46,415 nucleotides of DNA from NCBI RefSeq assembly GCF_002015085.1, contig NZ_MUXW01000004.1:1-46415 (forward strand), read 5' to 3'. Position numbers and translations under genes: made by a program. Below, one piece after another: positions 33,401 through 40,937 of this stretch. This DNA comes from Glaesserella parasuis. Lineage in GTDB: Bacteria; Pseudomonadota; Gammaproteobacteria; Enterobacterales; Pasteurellaceae. Every line of letters starts with the position of its first letter. Position 1 is the stretch's first letter. The notes beneath the pieces are model-generated. The model did not search any database, had not been told where the DNA came from, and saw nothing but the letters and a program-made list of their open reading frames with translations.

Positions 33401-34847
33401 TCAAGGTCCAGCAGGTCCAGCAGGTGCAACTGGCCCTGCAGGTCCAGCAGGGCCTAGAGGCGAACAAGGGCTTCCAGGGGTAGCAGGTCCTAGGGGTGAG
33501 CGAGGCGAAGCTGGTCCTGCTGGTCCAGCAGGACCACGAGGACCGCAGGGTGAGCGAGGAGAAACTGGCTCTGCAGGTGCAACTGGACCTACGGGTCCAA
33601 TGGGACCACGAGGACCGCAAGGAATACCGGGTACTCCGGGACAGAAGGGGGATAAAGGCGAACCAGGACAAGCGGGTCCAGCAGGACCACGAGGCCCTGT
33701 GGGTCCTAAAGGTGATGCAGGTCCTAGAGGCGAAGCTGGTCCAGTGGGTCCAGTAGGACCACAAGGTGCAATAGGCCCTGCGGGTCCAGCAGGGGCTAAG
33801 GGTGACAAAGGTGATACGGGTCCTGCGGGTCCAACGGGATCACAAGGCCCTGCGGGTCCAGTGGGGCCTAGGGGTGAACCGGGTCCTGAAGGTAAGCAAG
33901 GTATTCAAGGACCTGCGGGTCCAACGGGACCACAAGGATCGCAAGGAATAGCGGGTACTCAGGGACCTAAGGGGGATAAAGGCGATCCAGGACAAGCGGG
34001 GCCAGTGGGTCCAGCGGGACCACGAGGCCCTGCGGGTCCAGCAGGGGCTAAGGGTGAGCAAGGAGAAACTGGTCCTGCGGGTCCTAGGGGTGAACAGGGT
34101 CCTGAAGGCAAGCAAGGTATTCAAGGACCTGCGGGTCCAACGGGACCACAAGGATCGCAAGGAATAGCAGGTACTCAGGGACCTAAGGGGGATAAAGGCG
34201 ATCCAGGACAAGCGGGTCCTAAAGGAGAAAAAGGAGATACAGGTCCTAGAGGCGAACAAGGGCTTCCAGGGGTAGCAGGTCCTAAGGGCGATAGAGGCGA
34301 AGCTGGTCCAGTGGGTCCAGCAGGACCACAAGGACCGCAGGGAACAGCGGGTGCAAATGGTCAGAATATTTACAATATGAGCGTGTCTGGAGATTTAAGC
34401 GACATTACTTCAATTAGTAATGGCGATACTAAGGTATCTTTAGGTAAAGATGAGAAAGGAAATCCAGTTGTAAATATGAATGGATCAAGAATTACCAATA
34501 TAAGCGATGGTAGAGAAGAGGGAGATGCAGTGAATGTGCGTCAACTAAACAAAGTGGTTTCTTCTGTGAATACAGGATTTAATCAATTATCAAGAGATAT
34601 TGGTCGTGTTGATGTTAATGCAAGAGCGGGGATTGCTTCTGCTGGGGCGATGGCTAATTTGCCACAAATTTATTTACCAGGTAAAAGTGCTATTTCTGTT
34701 TCTAGTGCACAATATCGCGGGCAATCTGCCTATGCTATAGGTTATTCCAGAACTTCTGATAATGGCAAATGGCTTATTCGAGCGTCTGTTAGCAGTAATA
34801 CTCAGCGGGATACTATGATTGGAGGAGGGGCAAGTTTTGTGTGGTAA
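30444..34847 (+). CDS. VtaA-like trimeric autotransporter adhesin with collagen-like stalk
   Basis: The 1467-residue protein is a type Vc secreted adhesin. It has an extended signal peptide (MNKIFRVIWSHAQQAWVVVS...; hydrophobic core LSLLSLVLIAIG near 55-66). A YadA-type beta-roll head follows, with AIAIG/ASA repeats from about 80 to 290 and a neck ITSVAAGKEDTDAANVAQLK. A second head-neck unit runs 390-540 and a third neck-like site is near 700 (ITNLQAGTQNNDAVNYMQF). Residues 802-1308 are 169 uninterrupted Gly-X-Y triplets, a predicted collagen triple helix with many KGD/KGE pairs. The end is a neck (ITNISDGREEGDAVNVRQL), coiled coil and YadA membrane anchor finishing in SFVW. AGAGAAG precedes the ATG. 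This architecture matches VtaA of Glaesserella parasuis, which bind host matrix. The specific ligand is unknown. Confidence 0.93.
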   Translation: MNKIFRVIWSHAQQAWVVVSELVKSHTKTSAYTDKRAQVCTSHYFLDKQQDKFKLSLLSLVLIAIGSSSEAEGRTVVSGEGANATGEQAIAIGNLAIASGGQSIAIGADTKATGYGSISIGGDDLNTTKYQNSNYSRTTTASGKASITIGGMSVAVGEGSIVVGPIAYASNVEGIAIGASSKSTADYGIAVGGNANAGSYAVAFGKSATASQVGASAFGENAKATAERATALGNNAIADTKYGVALGYQSKASRDSEQAGWTPDSTNYSINGSTLSATYAAVAVGDGTTVTRQITSVAAGKEDTDAANVAQLKALTLKISGDKNTQGHTTFYNETLSIVGADGISTAVEQGNGNTRITVTGSKTYFHTNYDDQSQGQGDPTTNFGTITDKAGATGTYAITAGVNASATGNYGIAMGYKASAGGRSSVAVGEEAKTTPDRSTALGNNTVVTVGGGVALGYGSNANIAGGVVGLKQAHSVTTGASTDANGFKSTQKVDGNNIGAVSVGLAGNKLIKRQIVNVAAGTQLTDAVNVAQLKSLTMKIAGDTGNSNNETVGIWDGTLKVLGTNGEIKTKASGSTITVSLDDAIKTQLHNARAGSLIFKGEKTGTGTGTTNDTSGQKWKANEDKTVTITSNATYQNGGGVRYKGDNIEIYRKNLEFHVLMKDAPTFSSVQYGDNGPKITSTGGNLKVTGADSTSPVKITNLQAGTQNNDAVNYMQFSNAGWKLAIAPGTGGQATPPGAHLIRMNDTVTFTAGNNIKLEQNNGNITISTIGKLIKETKTLDNGDLKITYTDNTDSIIKKGEKGDTGPRGETGPAGPVGPAGAQGPAGPQGPQGTAGARGPKGDRGETGPAGPAGARGERGEPGQTGPAGPRGPVGPMGPAGPKGNDGAPGARGEKGETGPAGPAGPAGPVGPRGETGPRGEKGDTGQTGPAGAKGDRGETGPAGPAGPRGPQGDRGETGPEGPKGDAGPRGETGPAGPVGPAGAQGPAGPAGATGPAGPAGPRGEQGLPGVAGPRGERGEAGPAGPAGPRGPQGERGETGSAGATGPTGPMGPRGPQGIPGTPGQKGDKGEPGQAGPAGPRGPVGPKGDAGPRGEAGPVGPVGPQGAIGPAGPAGAKGDKGDTGPAGPTGSQGPAGPVGPRGEPGPEGKQGIQGPAGPTGPQGSQGIAGTQGPKGDKGDPGQAGPVGPAGPRGPAGPAGAKGEQGETGPAGPRGEQGPEGKQGIQGPAGPTGPQGSQGIAGTQGPKGDKGDPGQAGPKGEKGDTGPRGEQGLPGVAGPKGDRGEAGPVGPAGPQGPQGTAGANGQNIYNMSVSGDLSDITSISNGDTKVSLGKDEKGNPVVNMNGSRITNISDGREEGDAVNVRQLNKVVSSVNTGFNQLSRDIGRVDVNARAGIASAGAMANLPQIYLPGKSAISVSSAQYRGQSAYAIGYSRTSDNGKWLIRASVSSNTQRDTMIGGGASFVW
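32847..34367 (+). repeat. Collagen-like Gly-X-Y coding repeat region
   Basis: 1521 bp encode 169 consecutive Gly-X-Y triplets, dominated by GPA, GPR, GPV, GPQ, GET and KGD-type units. Longer near-identical blocks recur inside it: 33885-34000 and 34101-34216 (116 bp, 216 bp apart). A ~70-bp block near 32868 also recurs near 33354. The strong G/C skew of the codons leaves long open frames on the other strand, which are artefacts. Confidence 0.95.
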
Positions 34848-34877
34848 TCTAGCACCTATAAATTAGAATTTCATGCT

Positions 34878-34911
34878 CAATGCCATTGTTATTTTAACAA
34901 TGGCATTGTTT
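34878..34911 (+). terminator. Terminator of the adhesin gene
   Basis: CAATGCCATTGTTA (34878-34891) pairs perfectly with TAACAATGGCATTG (34895-34908), followed by TTT. It lies 31 bp after the adhesin stop and abuts the right-hand IS derivative. Confidence 0.75.
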
Positions 34912-35180
34912 GGCGTAGTAGACAAAAGTGTTGGTTTTAATTATTTTCCCTAATTATTACCAACTCTTTTTATTTAAAAAATCCTTTATAAACATAATCT
35001 TATGCTTTTTCGTTAATCCATTATGAACCGATAATTTCTGTTTCAGTTCTTTAAATAACCCTTCCAACCTATTTGTTGTTTTTTCTATATTTAAGTGAGC
35101 ATATTCTTCAAAAGTGAGCTTAAAGCCTTGTACTATAAGGCTTTAGCCCACTTTTTACCAACACTTTTGTCTACTATGCC
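34912..35180 (-). mobile_element. Short non-autonomous IS derivative (MITE-like), right copy
   Basis: Inverted ends of about 24 bp (GGCGTAGTAGACAAAAGTGT at left, its complement ending CTACTATGCC at right) enclose the same transposase 3' remnant as the copy at 29956. By eye about nine bases differ between the two copies. The orientation is the same, so the adhesin gene lies between direct repeats. Confidence 0.82.
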
Positions 35181-35224
35181 TAGGACAATCCCAATAAAAA
35201 TAAGGCATTATCTTACAAAATATT

Positions 35225-35245
35225 AAGGCTGTGAATCACAGCCTT
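35225..35245 (-). terminator. Terminator of gyrA
   Basis: AAGGCTGTG and CACAGCCTT form a 9-bp stem with a three-base loop. On the minus strand AATATTTT follows. It begins 7 bp after the gyrA stop. Confidence 0.8.
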
Positions 35246-35251
35246 AATAAA

Positions 35252-37918
35252 TTATGCTTCTTCAACAGATAAATTTTCTATACCGTCGTCTTCAATTTCA
35301 CAGATTCGTTCAAGGCTGACAACATGTTCGTCTTCTGCGGTACGAATAATACGAACACCTTGGGTATTACGTCCTACAAGGCTGACTTCGTTTACACGAG
35401 TACGTACTAATGTACCGGCATCGGTAATCAACATAATTTGGTCATTTTCTTCAACCTGAACTGCTGCAACCACTTTACCGTTACGTTCATTCACTTTAAT
35501 TGAAACCACCCCTTTTGTTGCACGAGATTTGACCGGATACTCACCTAAGGCAGTACGTTTACCATAACCGTTTTGGGTAACGGTTAAGATTTCACCTTGA
35601 GTATGTGGAATTACAAGGGAAACCACTTTATCGGTGGTTAAGTTAACACTTGAGGCTTCTTCAGCTTCTTCGTTTTCAACAGTTTCAATATCGACTTCTT
35701 CAGCATCATCGACTGAAATTTCGGTTGTTGCTAATTTAATACCTCGAACCCCTGTTGCAACACGCCCCATTCCCCGCACTGCAGTTTCTGCAAAGCGTAC
35801 CACTCGACCTTGTGCCGAGAACAACATGATTTCACTCTCGCCATTGGTAATATCTACCCCGATTAATTCATCACCCTCGCGAAGTTTTAATGCAATTAGA
35901 CCGCTTGATCTAACATTACTAAATGCATCGAGCGAAACTTTTTTCACCGTACCACTCGCCGTTGCCATAAAAATAAATTTATCAGCGCTAAATTCACCAT
36001 TTGGAACGGGAAGAATTGCAGTGATACGCTCATTCTCCCCTTTTACAAGTGGAAGAATATTTACGATTGGCGTACCTCTTGCACCACGGCTTGCCTGTGG
36101 TAATTGATAGACTTTTAATTGATATAAACGACCACAGCTTGAGAAGCAAAGAATGGTATCATGAGTATTAGCTACCAATAATTTCTCAATGAAATCATCC
36201 TCTTTCATTTTCGTTGCTGATTTACCTTTACCACCACGACGTTGCGCTTCGTAATCCGATAACGGCTGATATTTCACATAACCAGCGTGCGATAAGGTCA
36301 CAACTACATCTTCTTGAGCAATTAAATCTTCTAAATTAATATCGCCTGAAGCCGCAGTAATTTCAGTGCGACGCTCATCGCCAAATTCGGCTTTGATTTT
36401 TTCAAGCTCTTCACGGATGACTTCCATTAAACGCTCTGAGCTATTTAAAATGTGTAATAACTCGCTGATTTCTACCAATAATTCTTTGTATTCGTCTACG
36501 ATTTTTTCATGTTCTAAGCCTGTTAAGCGGTGCAAGCGAAGCTCTAGAATTGCACGAGCTTGGTCTTCCGATAAATAATATTGCCCGTCACGTACGCCGA
36601 ATTCAGAGGCTAAATCTTCTGGACGAGAAGCATCTACACCCGCTGCTTCAAGCATTGGTGCAACATTACCTAACGACCACGGACGATCCAATAAACCTTC
36701 ACGTGCTTCATCGGCAGTTTTGGAATTTCGAATCAGCTCAATCACAGGATCTATATTAGCTAATGCAATCGCTAGACCTTCTAAAATATGTGCACGTTCA
36801 CGTGCTTTACGCAATTCAAAGACCGTACGGCGTGTTACAACTTCACGACGGTGCATCACGAAAGCTTCAATAATCTGTTTGAGATTGAAAATTTTTGGCT
36901 GACCATGATCGAGTGCCACCATATTGATACCGAAAGTCACTTGCATTTGTGTGAGAGCGTACAAATTATTGAGTACCACTTCACCAACAGCATTATTTTT
37001 GATTTCAATAACAATCGAAATCCCTTTTTTATCAGAATAGTCTTCAATACTTGAAATACCTTCAATACGCTTATCACGCACCAATTCGGCAATTTTTTCG
37101 ATTAAATTCTTTTTATTAACTTGATACGGCAATTCCGTGACGACAATCTGCTCACGGCCTTTTGAAGTTGTTTCAACACTGGCTTTGGCTCGTACATACA
37201 CTTTGCCACGACCTGTACGATAAGCATCTTCAATCCCTTTACGACCATTAATAATCGCCGCCGTTGGGAAATCAGGACCGGGAATATGTTGCATCAACTC
37301 TTCAATCGTAATTTGTTCGTTTTCAATATAAGCTAAGCAACCGTTTAACACTTCATTTAGGTTATGAGGAGGAATATTGGTTGCCATACCCACGGCGATT
37401 CCCGAAGAACCATTAACAAGCAATGCCGGAATTTTAGTCGGTAATACATCAGGGATCATCTCTTTACCATCATAGTTTGGAGAGAAATCCACTGTTTCTT
37501 TATCCAAATCCGTTAACAATTCTTGCGTAATCTTCTGCATACGCACTTCGGTATAACGCATTGCCGCAGGCGCATCCCCGTCAATCGAACCAAAGTTCCC
37601 TTGACCATCTACCAACATATAACGAAGAGAGAACGGCTGAGCCATACGCACAATCGTATCATACACCGCAGAATCACCGTGAGGGTGATATTTACCGATC
37701 ACATCACCGACTACACGTGCCGATTTCACATAAGGTTTAGATGATACGTTACCGCTTTGATCCATAGAAAAAAGTACGCGTCGATGAACGGGCTTCAAAC
37801 CATCTCGCACATCTGGTAACGCTCGCCCAACAATCACAGACATTGCATAATCAAGATAGGAATTTTTTAGTTCCTCTTCAATACTGATAGGAATAATATC
37901 TTTAGCCAATTCACTCAT
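35252..37918 (-). CDS. gyrA: DNA gyrase subunit A
   Basis: GyrA is the DNA cleaving and rejoining subunit of gyrase, which introduces negative supercoils. The 888-residue protein starts with the standard SELAKDIIPISIEEELKNSY. The catalytic tyrosine is Tyr122 in AAMRYTEVRM. The quinolone-determining region reads HPHGDSAVYD with Ser83 and Asp87, the susceptible state. The C-terminal pinwheel has the GyrA box QRRGGKGK, and an acidic insert (about 740-765, rich in Glu) precedes the last blades. A hairpin terminator follows. Confidence 0.98.
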   Translation of the reverse strand: MSELAKDIIPISIEEELKNSYLDYAMSVIVGRALPDVRDGLKPVHRRVLFSMDQSGNVSSKPYVKSARVVGDVIGKYHPHGDSAVYDTIVRMAQPFSLRYMLVDGQGNFGSIDGDAPAAMRYTEVRMQKITQELLTDLDKETVDFSPNYDGKEMIPDVLPTKIPALLVNGSSGIAVGMATNIPPHNLNEVLNGCLAYIENEQITIEELMQHIPGPDFPTAAIINGRKGIEDAYRTGRGKVYVRAKASVETTSKGREQIVVTELPYQVNKKNLIEKIAELVRDKRIEGISSIEDYSDKKGISIVIEIKNNAVGEVVLNNLYALTQMQVTFGINMVALDHGQPKIFNLKQIIEAFVMHRREVVTRRTVFELRKARERAHILEGLAIALANIDPVIELIRNSKTADEAREGLLDRPWSLGNVAPMLEAAGVDASRPEDLASEFGVRDGQYYLSEDQARAILELRLHRLTGLEHEKIVDEYKELLVEISELLHILNSSERLMEVIREELEKIKAEFGDERRTEITAASGDINLEDLIAQEDVVVTLSHAGYVKYQPLSDYEAQRRGGKGKSATKMKEDDFIEKLLVANTHDTILCFSSCGRLYQLKVYQLPQASRGARGTPIVNILPLVKGENERITAILPVPNGEFSADKFIFMATASGTVKKVSLDAFSNVRSSGLIALKLREGDELIGVDITNGESEIMLFSAQGRVVRFAETAVRGMGRVATGVRGIKLATTEISVDDAEEVDIETVENEEAEEASSVNLTTDKVVSLVIPHTQGEILTVTQNGYGKRTALGEYPVKSRATKGVVSIKVNERNGKVVAAVQVEENDQIMLITDAGTLVRTRVNEVSLVGRNTQGVRIIRTAEDEHVVSLERICEIEDDGIENLSVEEA

Positions 37919-38231
37919 TAAAATTTCCTAATTGCGTTGTAAACATACCTAATTATTTCTATAAGCTATTCAATTATTAAGTGAAAACCTTCTATAGAAA
38001 GAAGGTTAATTATAACATTTTAAATAATCAACTTCAATATAAAAGTTGATTATTTTTAAGATAAAAAACATATAAAATATATTACGAACTTACTTTTAAC
38101 AGTGATAAATTTAGAATTATTTTTAATAGGAGGATCAATAAATATAAGATATAATATTTAATATCAATTTTTTATCAAAAAATTTTCAATCATAAGAATA
38201 TAAAACCATTTAAATTAATAATGAGGTAAAA
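37919..38231. other. AT-rich gap with two hairpins, gyrA/recombinase
   Basis: This 313-bp gap separates divergent gyrA and the tyrosine recombinase gene. It contains a small hairpin (AACCTTC/GAAGGTT, 37986-38007) and a stronger one (38022-38055, arms AAATAATCAACTT/AAGTTGATTATTT, then TTAAG). The second looks like a terminator although no plus-strand gene precedes it. The right half is nearly all A/T. GAGG lies 5 bp before the recombinase ATG. Confidence 0.55.
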
Positions 38232-39119
38232 ATGTCAACTAATATTAAATATAATGTTATTTCTAAGTACAATCATGAAAATAATATAGAGAAAAACATA
38301 TTTAAATTATTAACTAGAAAACAAAGAAAAGAAATTAGAATCTTTGAATCTTATTTATTTGAACAAGAGAGAGCCCAAAACACTATCCGTTCATATATTG
38401 CTGGAGTTACTAAGTTTTTTATAGGCTATAAAGAAATAAATAAAACAAATCTTATTTTATATAAAAAATATCTCATTGAAAATTATTCACCACAAACAGT
38501 AAATATAAGAATATCAGCAATAAATTATTACTTATCATTAAAACAAATGGATCATTATAAATTAAAGCATATTCCATTACCTAAGTATCATTTTACAGAA
38601 GGAATCATGTCATTTCCAGAATACAAAACTCTATGCGATTATTTAAAGGAACATAATTTACGTTATTACTTTATTGTAAGGTTCTTAGGAAGCACTGGAG
38701 CTAGAATAAGTGAACTAGTAAAATTCACAATACAAGATTTAGAAAAAGGATATGCTGAATGCCATTCTAAAGGAAAATTTAGAAGAATTAATATTCCTCA
38801 AAGCCTGATTAATGAATCTCGTGAATTTTTTCAAAATCATAAAAAAGAATTATTCCTGAATAGATATGGAGCACCTATTTCAGCTAGAGGTATTGCTCAT
38901 AATTTGAAAATATACGCAGAAAAGTGTGGTATCAGAAAAGATGTTGTCCACCCTCATAATTTTAGGCATTTCTTTGCTATACAATTTTTAAAGAAAAATA
39001 ATAATATTGCTTTATTAGCCGATCTGTTAGGGCATTCAAATGTAAATATGACTGCTTTATATCTAAGACTATCTCATTCAGAACAACGTGAGGCTATAAA
39101 TAATGCAGTGAATTGGTAA
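38232..39119 (+). CDS. Orphan tyrosine recombinase (XerC/D-like integrase)
   Basis: The 295-residue protein has an N-terminal SAM-like core-binding domain (SYLFEQERAQNTIRSYIAGV) and a complete catalytic domain. The residues are Arg158 (GSTGARISEL), Lys180 or Lys182, His242-x-x-Arg245 (HNFRHFF), His268 (LLGHSNV) and Tyr277 (MTALYLRL). It is clearly not the housekeeping XerC or XerD by sequence, but of that size. Base composition is far more AT-rich than its neighbours (9 G or C in 38281-38340), indicating acquisition. No phage genes are near. It could catalyse local inversion, integration of a small element, or be a relic. Its sites are not identified. Confidence 0.88.
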   Translation: MSTNIKYNVISKYNHENNIEKNIFKLLTRKQRKEIRIFESYLFEQERAQNTIRSYIAGVTKFFIGYKEINKTNLILYKKYLIENYSPQTVNIRISAINYYLSLKQMDHYKLKHIPLPKYHFTEGIMSFPEYKTLCDYLKEHNLRYYFIVRFLGSTGARISELVKFTIQDLEKGYAECHSKGKFRRINIPQSLINESREFFQNHKKELFLNRYGAPISARGIAHNLKIYAEKCGIRKDVVHPHNFRHFFAIQFLKKNNNIALLADLLGHSNVNMTALYLRLSHSEQREAINNAVNW

Positions 39120-39161
39120 TTTATTATATACTACTTCATATAGGCTTATTTCTATATAAAA

Positions 39162-39193
39162 AAATGGCAATATAGATTTATATATTGCCATTT
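39162..39193. terminator. Bidirectional terminator, recombinase/gapA
   Basis: AAATGGCAATATA (39162-39174) pairs with TATATTGCCATTT (39181-39193), with A- and T-rich flanks on both sides. It lies between the convergent recombinase and gapA genes. Confidence 0.8.
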
Positions 39194-39211
39194 CCAATAT
39201 TACTATTTTAA

Positions 39212-40231
39212 TTAGCCTTTGTAGTTGTAAACGTGAGCAACTAAGTCTAATACTTTGTTTGAGTAACCAGTTTCGTTGTCATACCAAGAAACAAGTTTCA
39301 CGAATGTATCTGTTAATGCGATACCTGCATCTGCATCAAATACAGAAGTTTCAACTGCACCGTTGAAGTCTGTTGATACTACTGCATCTTCAGTATAACC
39401 TAAAACGCCTTTTAATTCGCCGTTGAATGTTTTACCTTCTGCTGCATCTTTGATCGCTTTTTTGATCTCTTCGTAGCTTGCTGGTTTTTCTAAGTTTACA
39501 GTTAAATCAACAGCAGATACGTTTGCTGTTGGAACACGGAACGCCATACCTGTTAATTTACCGTTTAATGCTGGTAATACTTTACCTACTGCTTTCGCTG
39601 CACCTGTTGAAGATGGAATGATGTTTTGTGCCGCACCACGACCACCGCGCCAGTCTTTTGCTGATGGACCATCAACAGTTTTTTGTGTTGCTGTTGTTGC
39701 GTGAACAGTTGTCATTAAACCTTCTTTGATACCAAATGTTTCGTGGATAACACGAGCAAGTGGTGCTAAGCAGTTTGTTGTACAAGAAGCGTTAGAAACG
39801 ATGTCTTGACCAGCATAAGCGTTGAAGTTTACACCGTTTACGAACATAGGTGTGCTATCTTTAGATGGACCAGTTAAAACGACTTTTTTCGCACCAGCTT
39901 CGATGTGTTTACGAGCAGTTGTATCGTCTAAGAATAAACCTGTTGCTTCAACTGCGATATCCACACCAATCTCATTCCATTTTAAGTTAGCTGGGTCACG
40001 CTCAGAAGTAACACGGATTTCTTTACCGTTTACAACTAATTTGCCGTCTTTTACTTCGACAGTGCCATCGAAACGACCGTGAGTTGAATCGTATTTGAGC
40101 ATATATGCCATATACTCAACATCAATTAAGTCGTTGATACCAACTACTTCGATGTCATCACGTTTTTGTGCTGCACGGAATACGATACGACCGATACGGC
40201 CAAAGCCGTTAATACCAATTTTAATTGCCAT
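39212..40231 (-). CDS. gapA: Glyceraldehyde-3-phosphate dehydrogenase
   Basis: GapA converts glyceraldehyde-3-phosphate to 1,3-bisphosphoglycerate with NAD in glycolysis. From the ATG at 40231 the product is 339 residues and begins AIKIGINGFGRIGRIVFRAA, the NAD-binding fold. The frame extends to 40309, but those 26 residues are not family-like. The catalytic Cys lies in SNASCTTNCLAPLA, and the C-terminal SWYDNETGYSNKVLDL is typical. An FNR/CRP-like site lies about 135 bp upstream. Confidence 0.97.
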   Translation of the reverse strand: MAIKIGINGFGRIGRIVFRAAQKRDDIEVVGINDLIDVEYMAYMLKYDSTHGRFDGTVEVKDGKLVVNGKEIRVTSERDPANLKWNEIGVDIAVEATGLFLDDTTARKHIEAGAKKVVLTGPSKDSTPMFVNGVNFNAYAGQDIVSNASCTTNCLAPLARVIHETFGIKEGLMTTVHATTATQKTVDGPSAKDWRGGRGAAQNIIPSSTGAAKAVGKVLPALNGKLTGMAFRVPTANVSAVDLTVNLEKPASYEEIKKAIKDAAEGKTFNGELKGVLGYTEDAVVSTDFNGAVETSVFDADAGIALTDTFVKLVSWYDNETGYSNKVLDLVAHVYNYKG

Positions 40232-40365
40232 AGATTTTCTACCTATATTAAAGTTAAACAAAATTTGTTCTTTCCTAGAAATAGGAAAAGCAGGAGGATT
40301 ATAACACAATCTTTCCCTTTTCTGACAACTAAAGAACAGAGCAAAATATAGCAGATAAATTTTAT

Positions 40366-40379
40366 GTGATCTATGTCAA
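40366..40379. promoter_or_regulatory. FNR/HlyX- or CRP-like site between gapA and msrB
   Basis: GTGATCTATGTCAA differs from TTGAT-N4-ATCAA at two positions and also reads TGTGA-N6-TCAAA. It lies between divergent gapA and msrB and is nearly the same as the site upstream of frdA. Confidence 0.45.
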
Positions 40380-40460
40380 ATTTTTTAAAACCCTCTCTTG
40401 CTTTTAACTAAAAAAAGTTAGAATAATTGGTAACAAACCAATAAGAGAAAAGGATTTAAA

Positions 40461-40856
40461 ATGATTAAAGATATTAGTGAATTAACCGAAGAACAGATTG
40501 AAATTTGTTTAAATGCAGGTACAGAAAAACCTTTCAGTGGTAAGTTCCTAAAAGAAAATAGGGTGGGGACATATCGCTGTGTTCGTTGCCATAATGCGTT
40601 ATTTCGTTCTGATGCCAAATTTGATGCTGGTTGTGGCTGGCCAAGTTTTTATGAAACAATCTCGGAGTCTTCATTACGTTATGTAGATGATTATAGTTTA
40701 GGCAGACATCGTGTTGAGATTCGCTGTGGCAATTGTGATGCCCATATGGGACACGTTTTTAAAGATGGGCCTCAACCTACAGGATTACGCTTCTGCTTAA
40801 ATTCTATTGCATTAAACTTTAAGTGGGATCAAACTGGTGAAGAAATAGATGGGTAA
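40461..40856 (+). CDS. msrB: Peptide-methionine (R)-S-oxide reductase
   Basis: MsrB repairs methionine-R-sulfoxide in proteins. The 131-residue protein has the two zinc CxxC pairs (CVRCHNALF and CGNCDAHMGHVF), the GCGWPSFYE substrate loop and the catalytic Cys in GLRFCLNS. There is no signal peptide, so it is cytoplasmic. AAAAGGA precedes the start. It is divergent from gapA and convergent with ompA, sharing a terminator. Confidence 0.96.
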   Translation: MIKDISELTEEQIEICLNAGTEKPFSGKFLKENRVGTYRCVRCHNALFRSDAKFDAGCGWPSFYETISESSLRYVDDYSLGRHRVEIRCGNCDAHMGHVFKDGPQPTGLRFCLNSIALNFKWDQTGEEIDG

Positions 40857-40887
40857 AATAAAGTATAAAAGTTTCTCGGCATAATAA

Positions 40888-40914
40888 AAATGCCCGCTTT
40901 TGCGGGCATTTTTT
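40888..40914. terminator. Bidirectional terminator, msrB/ompA
   Basis: AAATGCCCGC (40888-40897) pairs with GCGGGCATTT (40902-40911). TTTTTT follows on plus and A-rich sequence precedes, so it serves both convergent genes. Confidence 0.9.
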
Positions 40915-40937
40915 AAGTTTCTTGGATTCAAAAGTGA

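Noticed and set aside
32802..34331. Long open frames on the minus strand and in shifted frames within the adhesin stalk (up to 320 codons)
   Set aside because: They mirror the Gly-X-Y codon repeat (strings of WSCWTRWASF-type residues or GPAGPA on the other strand), have no ribosome sites, and no independent family resemblance.
40232..40309. 26-codon N-terminal extension of GapA
   Set aside because: The conserved GAPDH N-terminus begins at the ATG at 40231; upstream residues are not family-like.
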